A stretch of DNA of 64,000 nucleotides from Cryobacterium arcticum (GTDB taxonomy: Bacteria; Actinomycetota; Actinomycetes; Actinomycetales; Microbacteriaceae). Made by a program: the position numbers and the translations under genes. Below, piece by piece: positions 29,482 to 38,209 of this stretch (the first letter of the stretch is position 1; each line of letters begins with the position of its first letter). The stretch lies in assembly GCF_001679725.1 (NCBI RefSeq), contig NZ_CP016282.1, positions 2,294,001 to 2,358,000 of the forward strand, written 5' to 3'. The notes below the pieces were generated by a model. It was not told the origin of the DNA. It saw nothing but the letters and a program-made list of their open reading frames with translations, and ran no database searches.

Positions 29482-30191
29482 CGAATTCCCCCCATATTCT
29501 TGCTAGACAGAACGCAACCGACCGCTCCTCGTCGTCTTAGAAGAGCTACTCAGCATCTCCCCCCGGTCGCCTGGTTTCATAGTGCCCAATCCGGGCTGCA
29601 ATTGCTACCCTCTCGATTCCTTTGGAAGGTACCGCGAATATGCCGTCGAGGTCGACGGCCTCACACACGATGTAGAGGGTGCGCCCTTGGCCTCCTGCCG
29701 GATTCGAAGGCTCCTGCCGCTCGATACCGCCTTTTTGCGATCGCAGCACGCCGCCACTGAAGCGCTCACGCTCATATGCTGCGCGCACGGTGCACTCGTT
29801 CGGCTCGCGAAGCAGCCTCATCGCTCACGCTTGCCGGTTGGAAACCGGTGTGATCCTGACTGCGCCGTGGGGAGCGAAGCAGAGGAGCGGCGTTGGCAGT
29901 ATGGCACCCGACAACCACCCAGCAGGGGGTTGGGAGGGCGAGGAGCGTAGCGACGAAGTAAGGGCCCGGTGAGCCTAGCGAGGCGGGAGAGGGAGACACA
30001 GAGATCGAGCGAAGCGACAGTCGAAAGTGCTCCCGAAGGGATGTCGGCTGCGCCGACCACCAAGCTAGATTTCATGCAGCGAAGCGAAATGAAAACGACG
30101 CTTGGTGCCATCCCCCCTTATGCCCTTTTCTTTCTCCTCACGTATTCGGAGCTTCAGCGGAGAATCGTGTCGCTTTTTGCTGGTGTATCAG

Positions 30192-30279
30192 CGGAAATGG
30201 ATGATTCAACACCTCTGTTAACAACCCCGTTGACGCAGTCAACAGCACTGGGGGTTGTTAACAGTGGCATCCATTTCCG
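30192..30279. repeat. nested dyad 1 (three concentric inverted repeats)
   Basis: Outer arms CGGAAATGGATG (30,192-30,203) and its complement (30,268-30,279). Middle arms CTGTTAACAACCCC (30,215-30,228) and complement (30,251-30,264). At the centre GTTGAC-GCA-GTCAAC (30,229-30,243). All arms are perfect. Confidence 0.9.
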
Positions 30280-30295
30280 TTGGAAAGGCGGGGTT

Positions 30296-30342
30296 TGGCT
30301 GTCAACGGCTTTCGAGGTGCCTTGGCACCGTGTTGACAGCCA
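30296..30342. repeat. nested dyad 2
   Basis: Outer arms TGGCTGTCAAC (30,296-30,306) and GTTGACAGCCA (30,332-30,342) surround GGTGCC-TT-GGCACC (30,316-30,329). It shares the GTTGAC/GTCAAC word with dyad 1, which lies 16 bases away. Confidence 0.9.
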
Positions 30343-30435
30343 TTGAGCGCAGCGACGCAGAGCGCACTTCCACCTCTGACTCAATGCTCGTTTCACCCCG
30401 CCGCAGCCGCGGGCACGCGGCTGCTTGTGCCTCAT

Positions 30436-30475
30436 CATCAGCGCGGTGCTCAGCTCTGCTGAGCACCTCCTGATG
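30436..30475. repeat. nested dyad 3
   Basis: GGTGCTCAGC-TCT-GCTGAGCACC (30,445-30,467) is a perfect 10-base stem with a 3-base loop, flanked by CATCAG (30,436-30,441) and CTGATG (30,470-30,475). It could also be a terminator, but no U-tract or upstream gene supports that. Confidence 0.85.
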
Positions 30476-31331
30476 CGACTTCATCAGTGTCAGAGCCGTC
30501 TCGAAGAGGCTGCGCTGACTATCCGCTTCGACCGACGGAGGAGGACGAATCGGGGCTCGTGACAGCCGTGCAACGGCGCCCGCTTCTGCGTTTCACCTCA
30601 GGCCATTGGGCACAGAGTCGATACAAAAGAAGTCGCCTGGTTGGCGGCACAACGGAGTCTCGACCGCACGCAGCGGCGATAGGTAAGCCGCCCACGGCGA
30701 CGCTCTAGAACGCTTTCCGACGTCGTGGCGCAATACGCCACATGCACCTGGGCAAGCCACGGCGTCCTGCCCGGATCCGCCTGGGTGGCTGTTATGCCGT
30801 CGTGGCGAAAGGGAACATGCATACGAATGTCGCGCTCCCTCTTGAGGGCAACCCGTGACCACGCAATGGACAGGGTCTGACCACTTGATGGCCACTGGAT
30901 TCGACACCACTTTTGGAGGGCGCGGAGTGACCGATGTCCGGCCCATTGGCGGCCGAAAACCGGCCGAAGCAGGACCGCCAATGAGTCCGCAGGAAATGCG
31001 TTGTGTGTGCGGCCCGCTTGTGACCATTGGGTGGCCACTAGGCGGCCACGACAGCGAACATAAGTACGAATAGAGCCCCAATCCTTCGATGCAGGTTGCT
31101 CTAGTTGCCGTCGAGCTAGAGCTGATTGATAGCAAGCACTGCCTGAGGGCATGGCTACCAGGAATCTCGACGCCGACGCTGGCGAATGCCTGCAAAGCTG
31201 AGCGTTTTCTGCCAGTGTCCGAAAGGCCTGTTCACGGATCCGTTCGTATACGAGCAACCCCGCGTTCATACGCGGCGACGCTGACATTACAGCGGTGGCG
31301 ATATCGGGCGAGTACCTCTAGTCTTCCCTCC

Positions 31332-31979
31332 ATGACCAGGTCCGCACGAACACCCAGCGACGATGACGGGCTGCTCGGCCCACAGGTCTCGGACATCGCG
31401 GTCCAGGGTCTTGCAGACGCCATAGCCCAATTGGGCAACGATCGCGAGTACTTCGTTAAGGCTCTCACTGACTTCCTACTGGCGATGAAGCCGATCGCGC
31501 GCGGGCTGACAGAAGACCAGGTGCAGTTCCTTATCGAATCAGGCTCATTTACCGCTGCAGAATGGGCAGCAACATCCGCATCGGTGGACCGAGGGGGTCT
31601 GCAGGTCAGCACCGCCGAGGAATGGTTGCTCGATTTTCTAGCGACGACGTCACTAGAAGACACAGCAGATTTCCTCGATTGGAGCGATGACCGCGTTCGT
31701 GCGGCAGTGGCCAACGGGCAGCTGTACGGCATCGAGGTGTCGGGTCGCCTCCGCTTCCCCAGATGGCAGTTCAATGCTCCCTCGGGGCTACTTCCCGGGC
31801 TGCCTGAAATCATCGCTTCCGTCACACCGCGATGGCACTGGCAAAGCACCGCTGGATTCATGTTGTCCGAACAGAGCGAACTCGTCGGCGAATCTCGTAT
31901 GACTCCTGTTCAGTGGCTCCGCGACGGACGTGAAGTGAAGAACGTAATCAATCTCGTCAAGGCTTCTGATTGGCGATGA
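31332..31979 (+). CDS. MbcA/ParS-like antitoxin-type protein (DUF2384-like C-terminus), orphan
   Basis: 215 residues from ATG 31332 (MTRSARTPSDDDG); the frame is open upstream but low quality. The middle part (STAEEWLLDFLATTSLEDTA, VRAAVANGQLYGIEVSGRLRFPRWQF, about 95-150) reads like a small DNA-binding unit reading a helical motif and a strand pair. The last 40 residues (GESRMTPVQWLRDGREVKNV) resemble the toxin-binding domain of Xre/MbcA/ParS antitoxins (pattern TPxxWLxxG). The RES-type toxin that normally follows is not present; the next gene is unrelated. Assignment is by motif only. Confidence 0.6.
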   Translation: MTRSARTPSDDDGLLGPQVSDIAVQGLADAIAQLGNDREYFVKALTDFLLAMKPIARGLTEDQVQFLIESGSFTAAEWAATSASVDRGGLQVSTAEEWLLDFLATTSLEDTADFLDWSDDRVRAAVANGQLYGIEVSGRLRFPRWQFNAPSGLLPGLPEIIASVTPRWHWQSTAGFMLSEQSELVGESRMTPVQWLRDGREVKNVINLVKASDWR

Positions 31980-32188
31980 GCGACTGCCCACCAGCACCTT
32001 CTACTGCCCCGACGTTGGGCAACCATTTGCTCAGTCCATGGCCAAAGTCGGGCTGGCGCCCCACGCTAAGCCGTGCCAATTCTGCTCGGATATGAGTGGA
32101 GTACTAATCGAATGCACCGGTGAGTAGAGTCGGGCATCGCGGAACTGATGCCGCCACCGTCCACGCCGACCAGGGCAAGAGGAAACCG

Positions 32189-32653
32189 ATGTGCGAGCCA
32201 AACCTAGGTAGTGAATGCCGCCCGATTCGTGCAAATGAATTCGACGCGACAGCGCTGGCGGCAGAGGTGCAGCCGGATGCGAAAGGTGAAGCCAAGAACA
32301 GCGCTCCGGGCCATTCACCCATCATCAACAATGGACTCCTTCCTCTGTTCATGGTGCTCACGGGAGATGAGACCTCCGACGGATGGGGCAAACAAGCAGG
32401 TCAATACGTTCGCCACATCCGCCGGAGCACCAAGGCCGGCCCGACGTTCTCCGAGCTATTCGACGCTCTTTTGTCCGACCAGGAAATCTGGGCGGGACGG
32501 ATACCAGCATCAGTCCGCCACCAGTTTCGACTCAGCGTGGCTGTCCACTGGCGCCGCAATCAGTGGATCAGGTTCACCAAACGCACCCGCTCGTTGTCTG
32601 AGGGCCCAGCGTCTTTCCATTCCCGCCGGCACCAGAAAGGGAAGCCAGAATAG
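32189..32653 (+). CDS. hypothetical protein, possible partner of the antitoxin-like gene
   Basis: 154 residues from ATG 32189, preceded by AAGAGGAAACCG. The frame extends upstream to 32120. The second half is protein-like and positively charged: GPTFSELFDALLSDQEIW, then SVRHQFRLSVAVHWRRNQW and the WIRFTKRTRSLSEGPASF ending. I recognise no family. The position 209 bases after the MbcA/ParS-like gene makes it a possible partner, but it does not look like a RES domain. Confidence 0.55.
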   Translation: MCEPNLGSECRPIRANEFDATALAAEVQPDAKGEAKNSAPGHSPIINNGLLPLFMVLTGDETSDGWGKQAGQYVRHIRRSTKAGPTFSELFDALLSDQEIWAGRIPASVRHQFRLSVAVHWRRNQWIRFTKRTRSLSEGPASFHSRRHQKGKPE

Positions 32654-32738
32654 CAGCCGTTCGTTGTCGTAGGGCTTTTAGTCGGCGCGGGCATCCGCCT
32701 TCGTCTTCATCGAATCAAGAACACCCAGAAGGAAAGCA

Positions 32739-32969
32739 ATGAACGAAAGATCCTGGCGCGATCTGTGGCCGCCGTTCCGGGTCGCACTCGTTGAGGAGAC
32801 CGCGAGGTGCTTGGCGGACCAGCAGTCTGCTGCCACAGGCGGCGAGCGGCCACGCTGGGAAGAGCTGACCGCTCTGGGACAGCGCGATTTGACGGACAAC
32901 ATCGCTGGCATCTTCCTCGCTCAAGATCAGGCCATGCATAATCTGATGGAACGGGGATTACCGTTGTGA
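32739..32969 (+). CDS. small hypothetical protein overlapping the phosphoesterase gene
   Basis: 76 residues from ATG 32739, with AGAAGGAAAGCA upstream as ribosome site. Helical and acidic in the middle (LVEETARCLADQQSAATGG, ELTALGQRDLTDNIAGIFL). No family recognised. Its stop overlaps the phosphoesterase GTG (GTGA), so the two are translationally coupled and probably act together. Confidence 0.6.
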   Translation: MNERSWRDLWPPFRVALVEETARCLADQQSAATGGERPRWEELTALGQRDLTDNIAGIFLAQDQAMHNLMERGLPL

Positions 32970-33877
32970 GCTGCGAGGCAGAATTAGCCGAAACTCCGTT
33001 GATCAAGACCCCGCTAGTCCCGGAAGCCGAGACGCATGTTGTGGTGGCCGGCGACTGGCACGGAAATATCGACTGGGTCGGCAGGGCCATTCCATCTATT
33101 GCCCGCGACACCATTGGGGTCAGAACGATCCTCCACCTCGGAGACTTTGGGATTTGGGCGGGCGTGCGTGGCCGCAAGTACCTCGATGCCGTCGATTTCT
33201 GGTGCGGGAAGGCCGGCATCTCTAGAGTGCTCGTCACACCTGGAAACCACGAGGACTGGAAATGGCTCAAGAGTGAATTCGACTCGCAGCCCGGGCAACC
33301 AGTAAAGCTGAGTTCCGCTGTCGAGGTACTCCCCCGCGGCTATCGATTCACGATCGCCAACAAGACCTTCGCGTCCTTCGGCGGTGCCGCCTCCGTTGAC
33401 TTTGAGCAGCGTACAGCGGGCATCGGCTGGTTCCCCGGTGAACTACCCACGGAACACGACGTTGCGCATGCCGTCGCTGGTGGCTACGCGGACATCCTTC
33501 TCACGCACGAAACCGTTGACGGTGGCACTGCCGCTACGGAATCCGTGCTCAACCGCAATCCAATGGGCTGGAGCCCCGAAGCCCTGGCCTATTCGAGCCG
33601 GTCGCGCGAGCTCGTCACGCAGGTCTGGGAAGGTATCGCGCCGAAGGTGCTGTTTCACGGTCACATGCACGCGGCCGACGAGATCACCCTGCCTTCCGGG
33701 CAGCAAGTCATTTCCCTAGGCCGTGATGGCCAGGCGAAGAATCTCGCTCTCCTCGAGTTATCGACCCTGCATTGGCAGTGGCTCGAGGGCCCACGCAAGG
33801 CGCCGCGGGTTCGACGGACGCGAGACTGGGTGACCCAGTACATGACACGGCCTGACTGCGAGAATACCGCTGACTGA
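32966..33877 (+). CDS. calcineurin-like metallophosphoesterase
   Basis: 303 residues. All metallophosphoesterase motifs are present: VVAGDWHGNIDW, LHLGDFGIWAG, LVTPGNHEDW, ILLTHETVDGG and LFHGHMHAADE. The fold is predicted cytoplasmic, without signal peptide. Such single-domain proteins hydrolyse nucleotides or phosphodiesters; the substrate is unknown. The C-terminal tail (LALLELSTLHWQWLEGP and beyond) recurs as two decayed fragments at 50,878-51,093 and 56,483-56,530, so related genes once lay elsewhere in the island. It is coupled to the small gene before it. Confidence 0.85.
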   Translation: MSCEAELAETPLIKTPLVPEAETHVVVAGDWHGNIDWVGRAIPSIARDTIGVRTILHLGDFGIWAGVRGRKYLDAVDFWCGKAGISRVLVTPGNHEDWKWLKSEFDSQPGQPVKLSSAVEVLPRGYRFTIANKTFASFGGAASVDFEQRTAGIGWFPGELPTEHDVAHAVAGGYADILLTHETVDGGTAATESVLNRNPMGWSPEALAYSSRSRELVTQVWEGIAPKVLFHGHMHAADEITLPSGQQVISLGRDGQAKNLALLELSTLHWQWLEGPRKAPRVRRTRDWVTQYMTRPDCENTAD

Positions 33878-33896
33878 GCCGCATCAGTTGGTTCTC

Positions 33897-34568
33897 TTAC
33901 TGTGCGCGTCTCTCCATGATCGCTTTGGTGAGCGCCGCCGCTTCGAACACCTCGGTGAGGATCATTGCCATTAGCTTGAGAACGTCTTCGGCGTCCACCT
34001 GCGCCGGGGGGTCTTCAATATCCCCGTGAGCCATGTCATTGCCGAGATGCCGGATCGCGTGCGCGGCCTCTCGAAGCGCCGGGCGAATCAGCTGAGCGGA
34101 TGCCATAGCGTCTATCTTTGCGATCAGGTTGCCTTTGGTGATCGCTTGGCTTTTCGCGGTTGCTTCAATCGTCGTTCGTGCCATAAGTATCGCTGCAATG
34201 AAGGCGCCGATTCCAGCCGCCTGGAAGGCCTCGGATGCACACCTTGCGACATGTATCGGAACGTCCGGGAATTCACGCGACGACACAAAAGTCGGGTGCC
34301 ACACGACGATGTTCGCGGTGTCCATAAGAATGTTGCTTGCGTTGTTGAGCACAGACGATCCAATGTCAGTGTTCGGCCCCGTGACTATTGCAACATTCAG
34401 CGCCCCGCAGTTCCCACAACGGGCGGCAACGTGAGCCCGTTTGCTGGTCACGGATGACTTGTATCCGTGACCGTCCGTAGAGGTGCGCAGAGAATCGGTC
34501 TGGCTGTACGCAAACACTGGCGCCATCTCGGAGACAACACTGCAGTATGCGCAATTCTTGGATGTCAT
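33897..34568 (-). CDS. DUF4145-type protein with N-terminal zinc-finger-like region
   Basis: 223 residues from ATG 34568 (MTSKNCAYCSVVSEM); the longer frame to 35108 is antisense shadow of the next gene. Cys pairs (KNCAYC and ARCGNCGALN) suggest a zinc site at the N-terminus. The C-terminal part (ASEAFQAAGIGAFIAAILMA, LREAAHAIRHLGNDMAHGDI, LMAMILTEVFEAAALT) matches the helical DUF4145 pattern, related to HEPN-like domains and often found in restriction or defence genes. No nuclease motif RxxxxH is clearly intact, although RHLGNDMAH is similar in place. Confidence 0.65.
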   Translation of the reverse strand: MTSKNCAYCSVVSEMAPVFAYSQTDSLRTSTDGHGYKSSVTSKRAHVAARCGNCGALNVAIVTGPNTDIGSSVLNNASNILMDTANIVVWHPTFVSSREFPDVPIHVARCASEAFQAAGIGAFIAAILMARTTIEATAKSQAITKGNLIAKIDAMASAQLIRPALREAAHAIRHLGNDMAHGDIEDPPAQVDAEDVLKLMAMILTEVFEAAALTKAIMERRAQ

Positions 34569-34862
34569 TCTCAGAGTGTCCCACACACTCCACGGCCTCT
34601 CGGCTGCCTGGGTGAGCCTTCCCGGATTGCCTATATATGTACAGCCCGCGCTCTGGCCTGGACCCCGCGCGCCGTGTAGATCGAGTGAGAGAACCGCGGT
34701 CTGCAGCGCGCTTGGGGATGGGGATCGGCGATCGAGTGCCCTGGGCTGGCACCTTGACTGCGCCACCTGCCGCCCAAGCAGAGCCGCCGGTCCCCGAACG
34801 GGGGTATCCGCGCAGATCAGAATGCTGAAAGTCTTGTTCCAGTCATTATCGAAAGGTTCACC

Positions 34863-35972
34863 GTGAGCGTCGCCAAACATCAGCTTGACGGCTTTTTCTC
34901 GCGAATCGCATTCCCGATAGACGTGGAGGACTTGAAGGTCGACCGAAATGGCGCACGAGTCAGTGCCCTGCGTATTTCCGTGCCAGCCATTGGTTACTCC
35001 CGCGATTGGGCCACAGAATCGCGATTGTGGGTGTCCGATCCGACCAGCGAATCCAATGATTTCTCGCTCCCAAACGTGACACCAGTCAAGGCTAGTGATC
35101 CGATTCAATACCTAGGCGTGGCTATCGTTGCCGAGATATTGGTCACTGCCCAGGGCCAGTTCAAGTTGGCAGCTCACGCGTCGGCTGAGACGCCAGCGAT
35201 GGCCTACGTGCAGGCTTGCGTCGCGTTTCTAACCGCAACGGTCCCCCAACAATTGACGGGGCCATATGCATCTGGAATCTCGGCGTACGGCGTCGGCGAG
35301 GTCCGGAAGCACTTCGACCCATTCATGCGCTGGCTTGATGCATGGGCGAATGAAGCCCGTATCGTCCAGAGCGACCGCGTTCCGCATGCAAGTGCCGACG
35401 GAGCGCCGGACAACAGGTCCGCCCTCAGCAGCGTTACCAAATCACCGACGAGCCTCGTGCCCCAAGGAGAAATGACCTTCGAACAATTCAAGGTTTCCTT
35501 CGGCTCGACGAGCTCTAGGGAAGCACTCGGCTATGCGATGAATCAAGCAGAGGCGAACTGGTTTCTGGCATCTGAGGCGAATCTCCATGCCTATTACGTC
35601 AAGTGGCTGTCAGAACCCAGGCCAGCCACAGCAAGGGAACCTCGTCCATCGCCCCGGGCTGGTTCGCCGTACACCCCGCAATCGACCTGGGCTCTCCCGG
35701 CTCCGCAGCTCGATTTCTCGAGGACGCCCGGCCGGGTAGGCGGCTTCATCCTTACGATCCTCGGGATCTTCTTCGTTACCGTGCCGCTCATCTGCCTCCC
35801 TCTTTCGATCACCGGCCTCGTCCAATCTGTGCGAGCCCGGAATAGGATTCCACCCGGAGCGCCGGGCCGAGGACTCACCATTGCCGGGGTCACTATCGGA
35901 ATCGTGGCCATATCGCTCACATCGCTACTGATGTTGGCCGCCATCTCCGGAGCCCTCCTCAATAACTCTTGA
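34863..35972 (+). CDS. hypothetical membrane protein with C-terminal DUF4190-like pair of TM helices
   Basis: 369 residues from GTG 34863 (AAAGG six bases upstream). Residues 1 to about 260 are soluble (FPIDVEDLKVDRNGARVSAL, WLDAWANEARIVQSDR). After a Pro/Ser-rich linker, two TM helices follow (GGFILTILGIFFVTVPLICL, then LTIAGVTIGIVAISLTSLLM) with the RARNRIPPGAPGRGLTIAG loop of DUF4190-like proteins. Function unknown. Confidence 0.7.
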   Translation: MSVAKHQLDGFFSRIAFPIDVEDLKVDRNGARVSALRISVPAIGYSRDWATESRLWVSDPTSESNDFSLPNVTPVKASDPIQYLGVAIVAEILVTAQGQFKLAAHASAETPAMAYVQACVAFLTATVPQQLTGPYASGISAYGVGEVRKHFDPFMRWLDAWANEARIVQSDRVPHASADGAPDNRSALSSVTKSPTSLVPQGEMTFEQFKVSFGSTSSREALGYAMNQAEANWFLASEANLHAYYVKWLSEPRPATAREPRPSPRAGSPYTPQSTWALPAPQLDFSRTPGRVGGFILTILGIFFVTVPLICLPLSITGLVQSVRARNRIPPGAPGRGLTIAGVTIGIVAISLTSLLMLAAISGALLNNS

Positions 35973-36210
35973 GTAGCGCTGGCTGCGCCCCGGAGAGGCG
36001 ACAGCGGTCAAACGACGGATTTGGCCCAGCAGGTAGCAGTTGAACTGGCTATGTTGTCCCATGGAAAAGAATTCTCTGGGCAATTTCCGTATTGTCAGCT
36101 GTTCCTGCCCCGATCAGATGACGGGCGAGGGATTGCCAATTGATGTGGAACGACTCCTCCGGGCAGAACTCACCTGGAACGTTCTCGCAAGTCTGTTGTT
36201 ATCGACGCGG

Positions 36211-38052
36211 TTAGCCATTCTGGGCGAGTTCGATTCGAAAGCGTTTGGTCTTTGTTTCAATGACCAGACCTTCCCCTGCCGGATAAAATGCAACGAATGT
36301 CGCTGGCAAGACGACCTGCAGCGGCGGGAGCATGTTCGCTTTGTGCACGCTCAATACCTCAGGGGTGCGGGTGGCATGCCATTTGGTTCGGTCCTCGGCG
36401 CTAAGCGTTTGCGCTACGCCGGCTTCCATGAGGATGGAGGGAACGCCAAACGATGCCGTAAACCAGCAGTCGGTGAGGCGGACTGCTTCCAGCTGCGGAC
36501 CCCGCGCGTACCATGCTCTGAGTTCGACACCGCATGCATCGAGCTCAAGGGTTTTACCAGAGTACGCAGAGACGATGCAGCCTCCATCCGGTGTTAGCCA
36601 TGCCCCGTATATCCAGTCGCGGGCGTCGTCCTGCCTAGCGCTGGCCATAGTTTCGAGGGCGTTGGTAAGACGGTCTTCGATTGGTTCGATGATGGCGGTT
36701 AGGGAGATGTCGTCCGTGGTCAACCTATGGCCTGCCATTTCTATGGACTCCGCAATATCGTCGTGTGATGAGTCCGGCGGCAGTCCAAGGACGGCAACTG
36801 CAGCAGCCATTCGCTCATCAAGGGTGCCGAGTTGAAGCGAACGACTCGCCGCGGCCTGTACTCGTTTCGCGAAGAGGACCGTACCGTCCGCCGAGAAGAC
36901 CCACACGAACTCGAGTAGCGTTATTAGCAGGATTCGGCGATCAGGGTCGAAATCGATACCCCGAAGGGCCGCCTGGATCTTGAGCGGATGTGAATCTTGG
37001 TTCCAAGCTCCAAACGCTGCAGTCACCTCGGGGGTGCCTGCTAGGGCCGTCTCGAAGAGGACGCGGCCGGACTGGTCATATACGTGCAGAACGAGGTCCG
37101 AGTCCAAGATCGCTACAGAGTCACGATGGGGCATTGCGAAGTGTCGGACTACATCGTGATGGAGACTGATGATCTTGGTCAGCTCTCCGTCGAGGCCAAC
37201 AACGTGCGCTCGCGCGCGATTAGGGCTTGCGGCAGACTCGCGTCGCTGCCACAGTAGCCACGTCAGAGATCTGAGTCGGACTGTCGTCGCTTTCACCGGA
37301 ATACGTTCTGAGGCGGGAACTGTAACTCCCTGGAATGGAGCGTCAGGCCGCCCGAGATATGTTGGGGCAGACCCGCGCTCGAGGACCGCGCGACGGCTGA
37401 GCTCGTGACTACGCGCCAGCCTTTCCACATTGCGCTCGGCACCGTTAGTTCCAACTACTGGGGAGCTTTGAAGCGCCGAGATGTTGACCACGACGGGTTG
37501 TACAGCCAAACGCCCCATACGAAATCCTGCCGGCGGTGTTTGCATCTGGGCACGAGCGAGGGCACCTTCATCTGGCTGGCTTTGTTGACCAACTCGCTCC
37601 ACCGTTTCCCCGTTCTTCAACATGTAGGAGAAAAGCGTGGCCGCACGACGCCGATCGATTCGAGCGGAAGTGCACATCGCCCGCAACACATCCTCCCGAG
37701 TGGCAGACCATTGGGTCTTTTCGAGCAAAGCGCGAGCATCGGCAACTGCTTCACGTTCTGAGATCCACGCGGACACTCGGATACGAGCGGTCATTCGAGC
37801 ATCCGCTCCGAGAGTTTCCACGTAGGCCAGCGTCCGATCATCGGGGTACATGGCGTAGATGGCCCGACCCGTCGAGTCGATAAGTGGCATCGATGGTGGC
37901 AAACCGAACGTGGAGCTACTGAACCGTTCGATCGCGTCGAGGACGCTCGCCATGCCCCCGACCTGGACGACCCCCGCGCGCTGGTAGTGCCTCGCGGTCA
38001 TAGCCGCGTCAAAGTCACGCAACGCATTGAAATACTCGTCGTTGTTCCCCAT
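36211..38052 (-). CDS. large hypothetical protein
   Basis: 613 residues from ATG 38052 (MGNNDEYFNALRDFDAAMTA). The N-terminal half is helical (DARALLEKTQWSATREDVLR, then RIDRRRAATLFSYMLKNGETVE). The second half has repeating beta segments (VHVVGLDGELTKIISLHHDV-like, ILDSDLVLHVYDQSGRVLFE, LLEFVWVFSADGTVLFAKRV, IYGAWLTPDGGCIVSAYSG). This suggests a beta-propeller or similar fold. No enzyme motif, signal peptide or TM is seen. It is not recognised. It is transcribed alone, convergent with the previous gene and divergent from the next. Confidence 0.65.
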   Translation of the reverse strand: MGNNDEYFNALRDFDAAMTARHYQRAGVVQVGGMASVLDAIERFSSSTFGLPPSMPLIDSTGRAIYAMYPDDRTLAYVETLGADARMTARIRVSAWISEREAVADARALLEKTQWSATREDVLRAMCTSARIDRRRAATLFSYMLKNGETVERVGQQSQPDEGALARAQMQTPPAGFRMGRLAVQPVVVNISALQSSPVVGTNGAERNVERLARSHELSRRAVLERGSAPTYLGRPDAPFQGVTVPASERIPVKATTVRLRSLTWLLWQRRESAASPNRARAHVVGLDGELTKIISLHHDVVRHFAMPHRDSVAILDSDLVLHVYDQSGRVLFETALAGTPEVTAAFGAWNQDSHPLKIQAALRGIDFDPDRRILLITLLEFVWVFSADGTVLFAKRVQAAASRSLQLGTLDERMAAAVAVLGLPPDSSHDDIAESIEMAGHRLTTDDISLTAIIEPIEDRLTNALETMASARQDDARDWIYGAWLTPDGGCIVSAYSGKTLELDACGVELRAWYARGPQLEAVRLTDCWFTASFGVPSILMEAGVAQTLSAEDRTKWHATRTPEVLSVHKANMLPPLQVVLPATFVAFYPAGEGLVIETKTKRFRIELAQNG

Positions 38053-38209
38053 GCAGTCAGGCTACAAGCCCGCTCACTCCGCAAAGGTGAAGCGGCCAAC
38101 CGATCCCATCCATGGGTGATCACGGACGCCCCGCGTGTAGGAGAACATCCTCATTCTTGAGGACGAAAGGGGGGTCGTGCAGGAGCGAGACGCTACTTAG
38201 CGTGAGACT

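Larger units (their letters stand above)
29873..30360. repeat. degenerate GAGCG(A/T/C)AGCGAC repeats
   Basis: Related words recur on the plus strand: GAGCGAAGCAGAG near 29,874, GAGCGTAGCGACGAAG near 29,943, CCTAGCGAGGCG near 29,976, GAGCGAAGCGACAG near 30,007, GCAGCGAAGCGAAATG near 30,075, and GAGCGCAGCGACGCAGAGCG near 30,345. Spacing is irregular. Similar GCGAAGCGA words often occur in transfer-origin regions of mobilisable elements, but no relaxase gene is visible here. Confidence 0.5.
29482..31331. other. 1.85 kb region without a supportable gene; repeat- and dyad-rich
   Basis: Several frames of 60-230 codons are open on both strands, but none shows a ribosome site with family-like sequence. 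The frame at 29546-29821 (minus) is the most protein-like but unconvincing. The region holds GCGAAGCGAC-like repeats (29,873-30,360) and three nested dyads (30,192-30,475). Further on, 30,880-31,050 is rich in CCATTGG/GGCGGCC motifs. Such density is expected for a replication origin, transfer origin or control region rather than coding DNA. Confidence 0.55.

Noticed and set aside
29546..29821. 91-codon minus frame (VAIAARIGHYETR at its end)
   Set aside because: Some protein-like stretches, but no ribosome site or family, and it lies in a repeat-rich non-coding tract.
30593..31287. minus-strand frames of 200-229 codons in the dyad-rich region
   Set aside because: Two overlapping frames, both Ser/Arg-rich, no ribosome site, no recognisable sequence; treated as non-coding.
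36040..36597. plus-strand frame opposite the large hypothetical gene
   Set aside because: It lies mostly within the 613-residue minus-strand gene, which has better composition and a complete structure.
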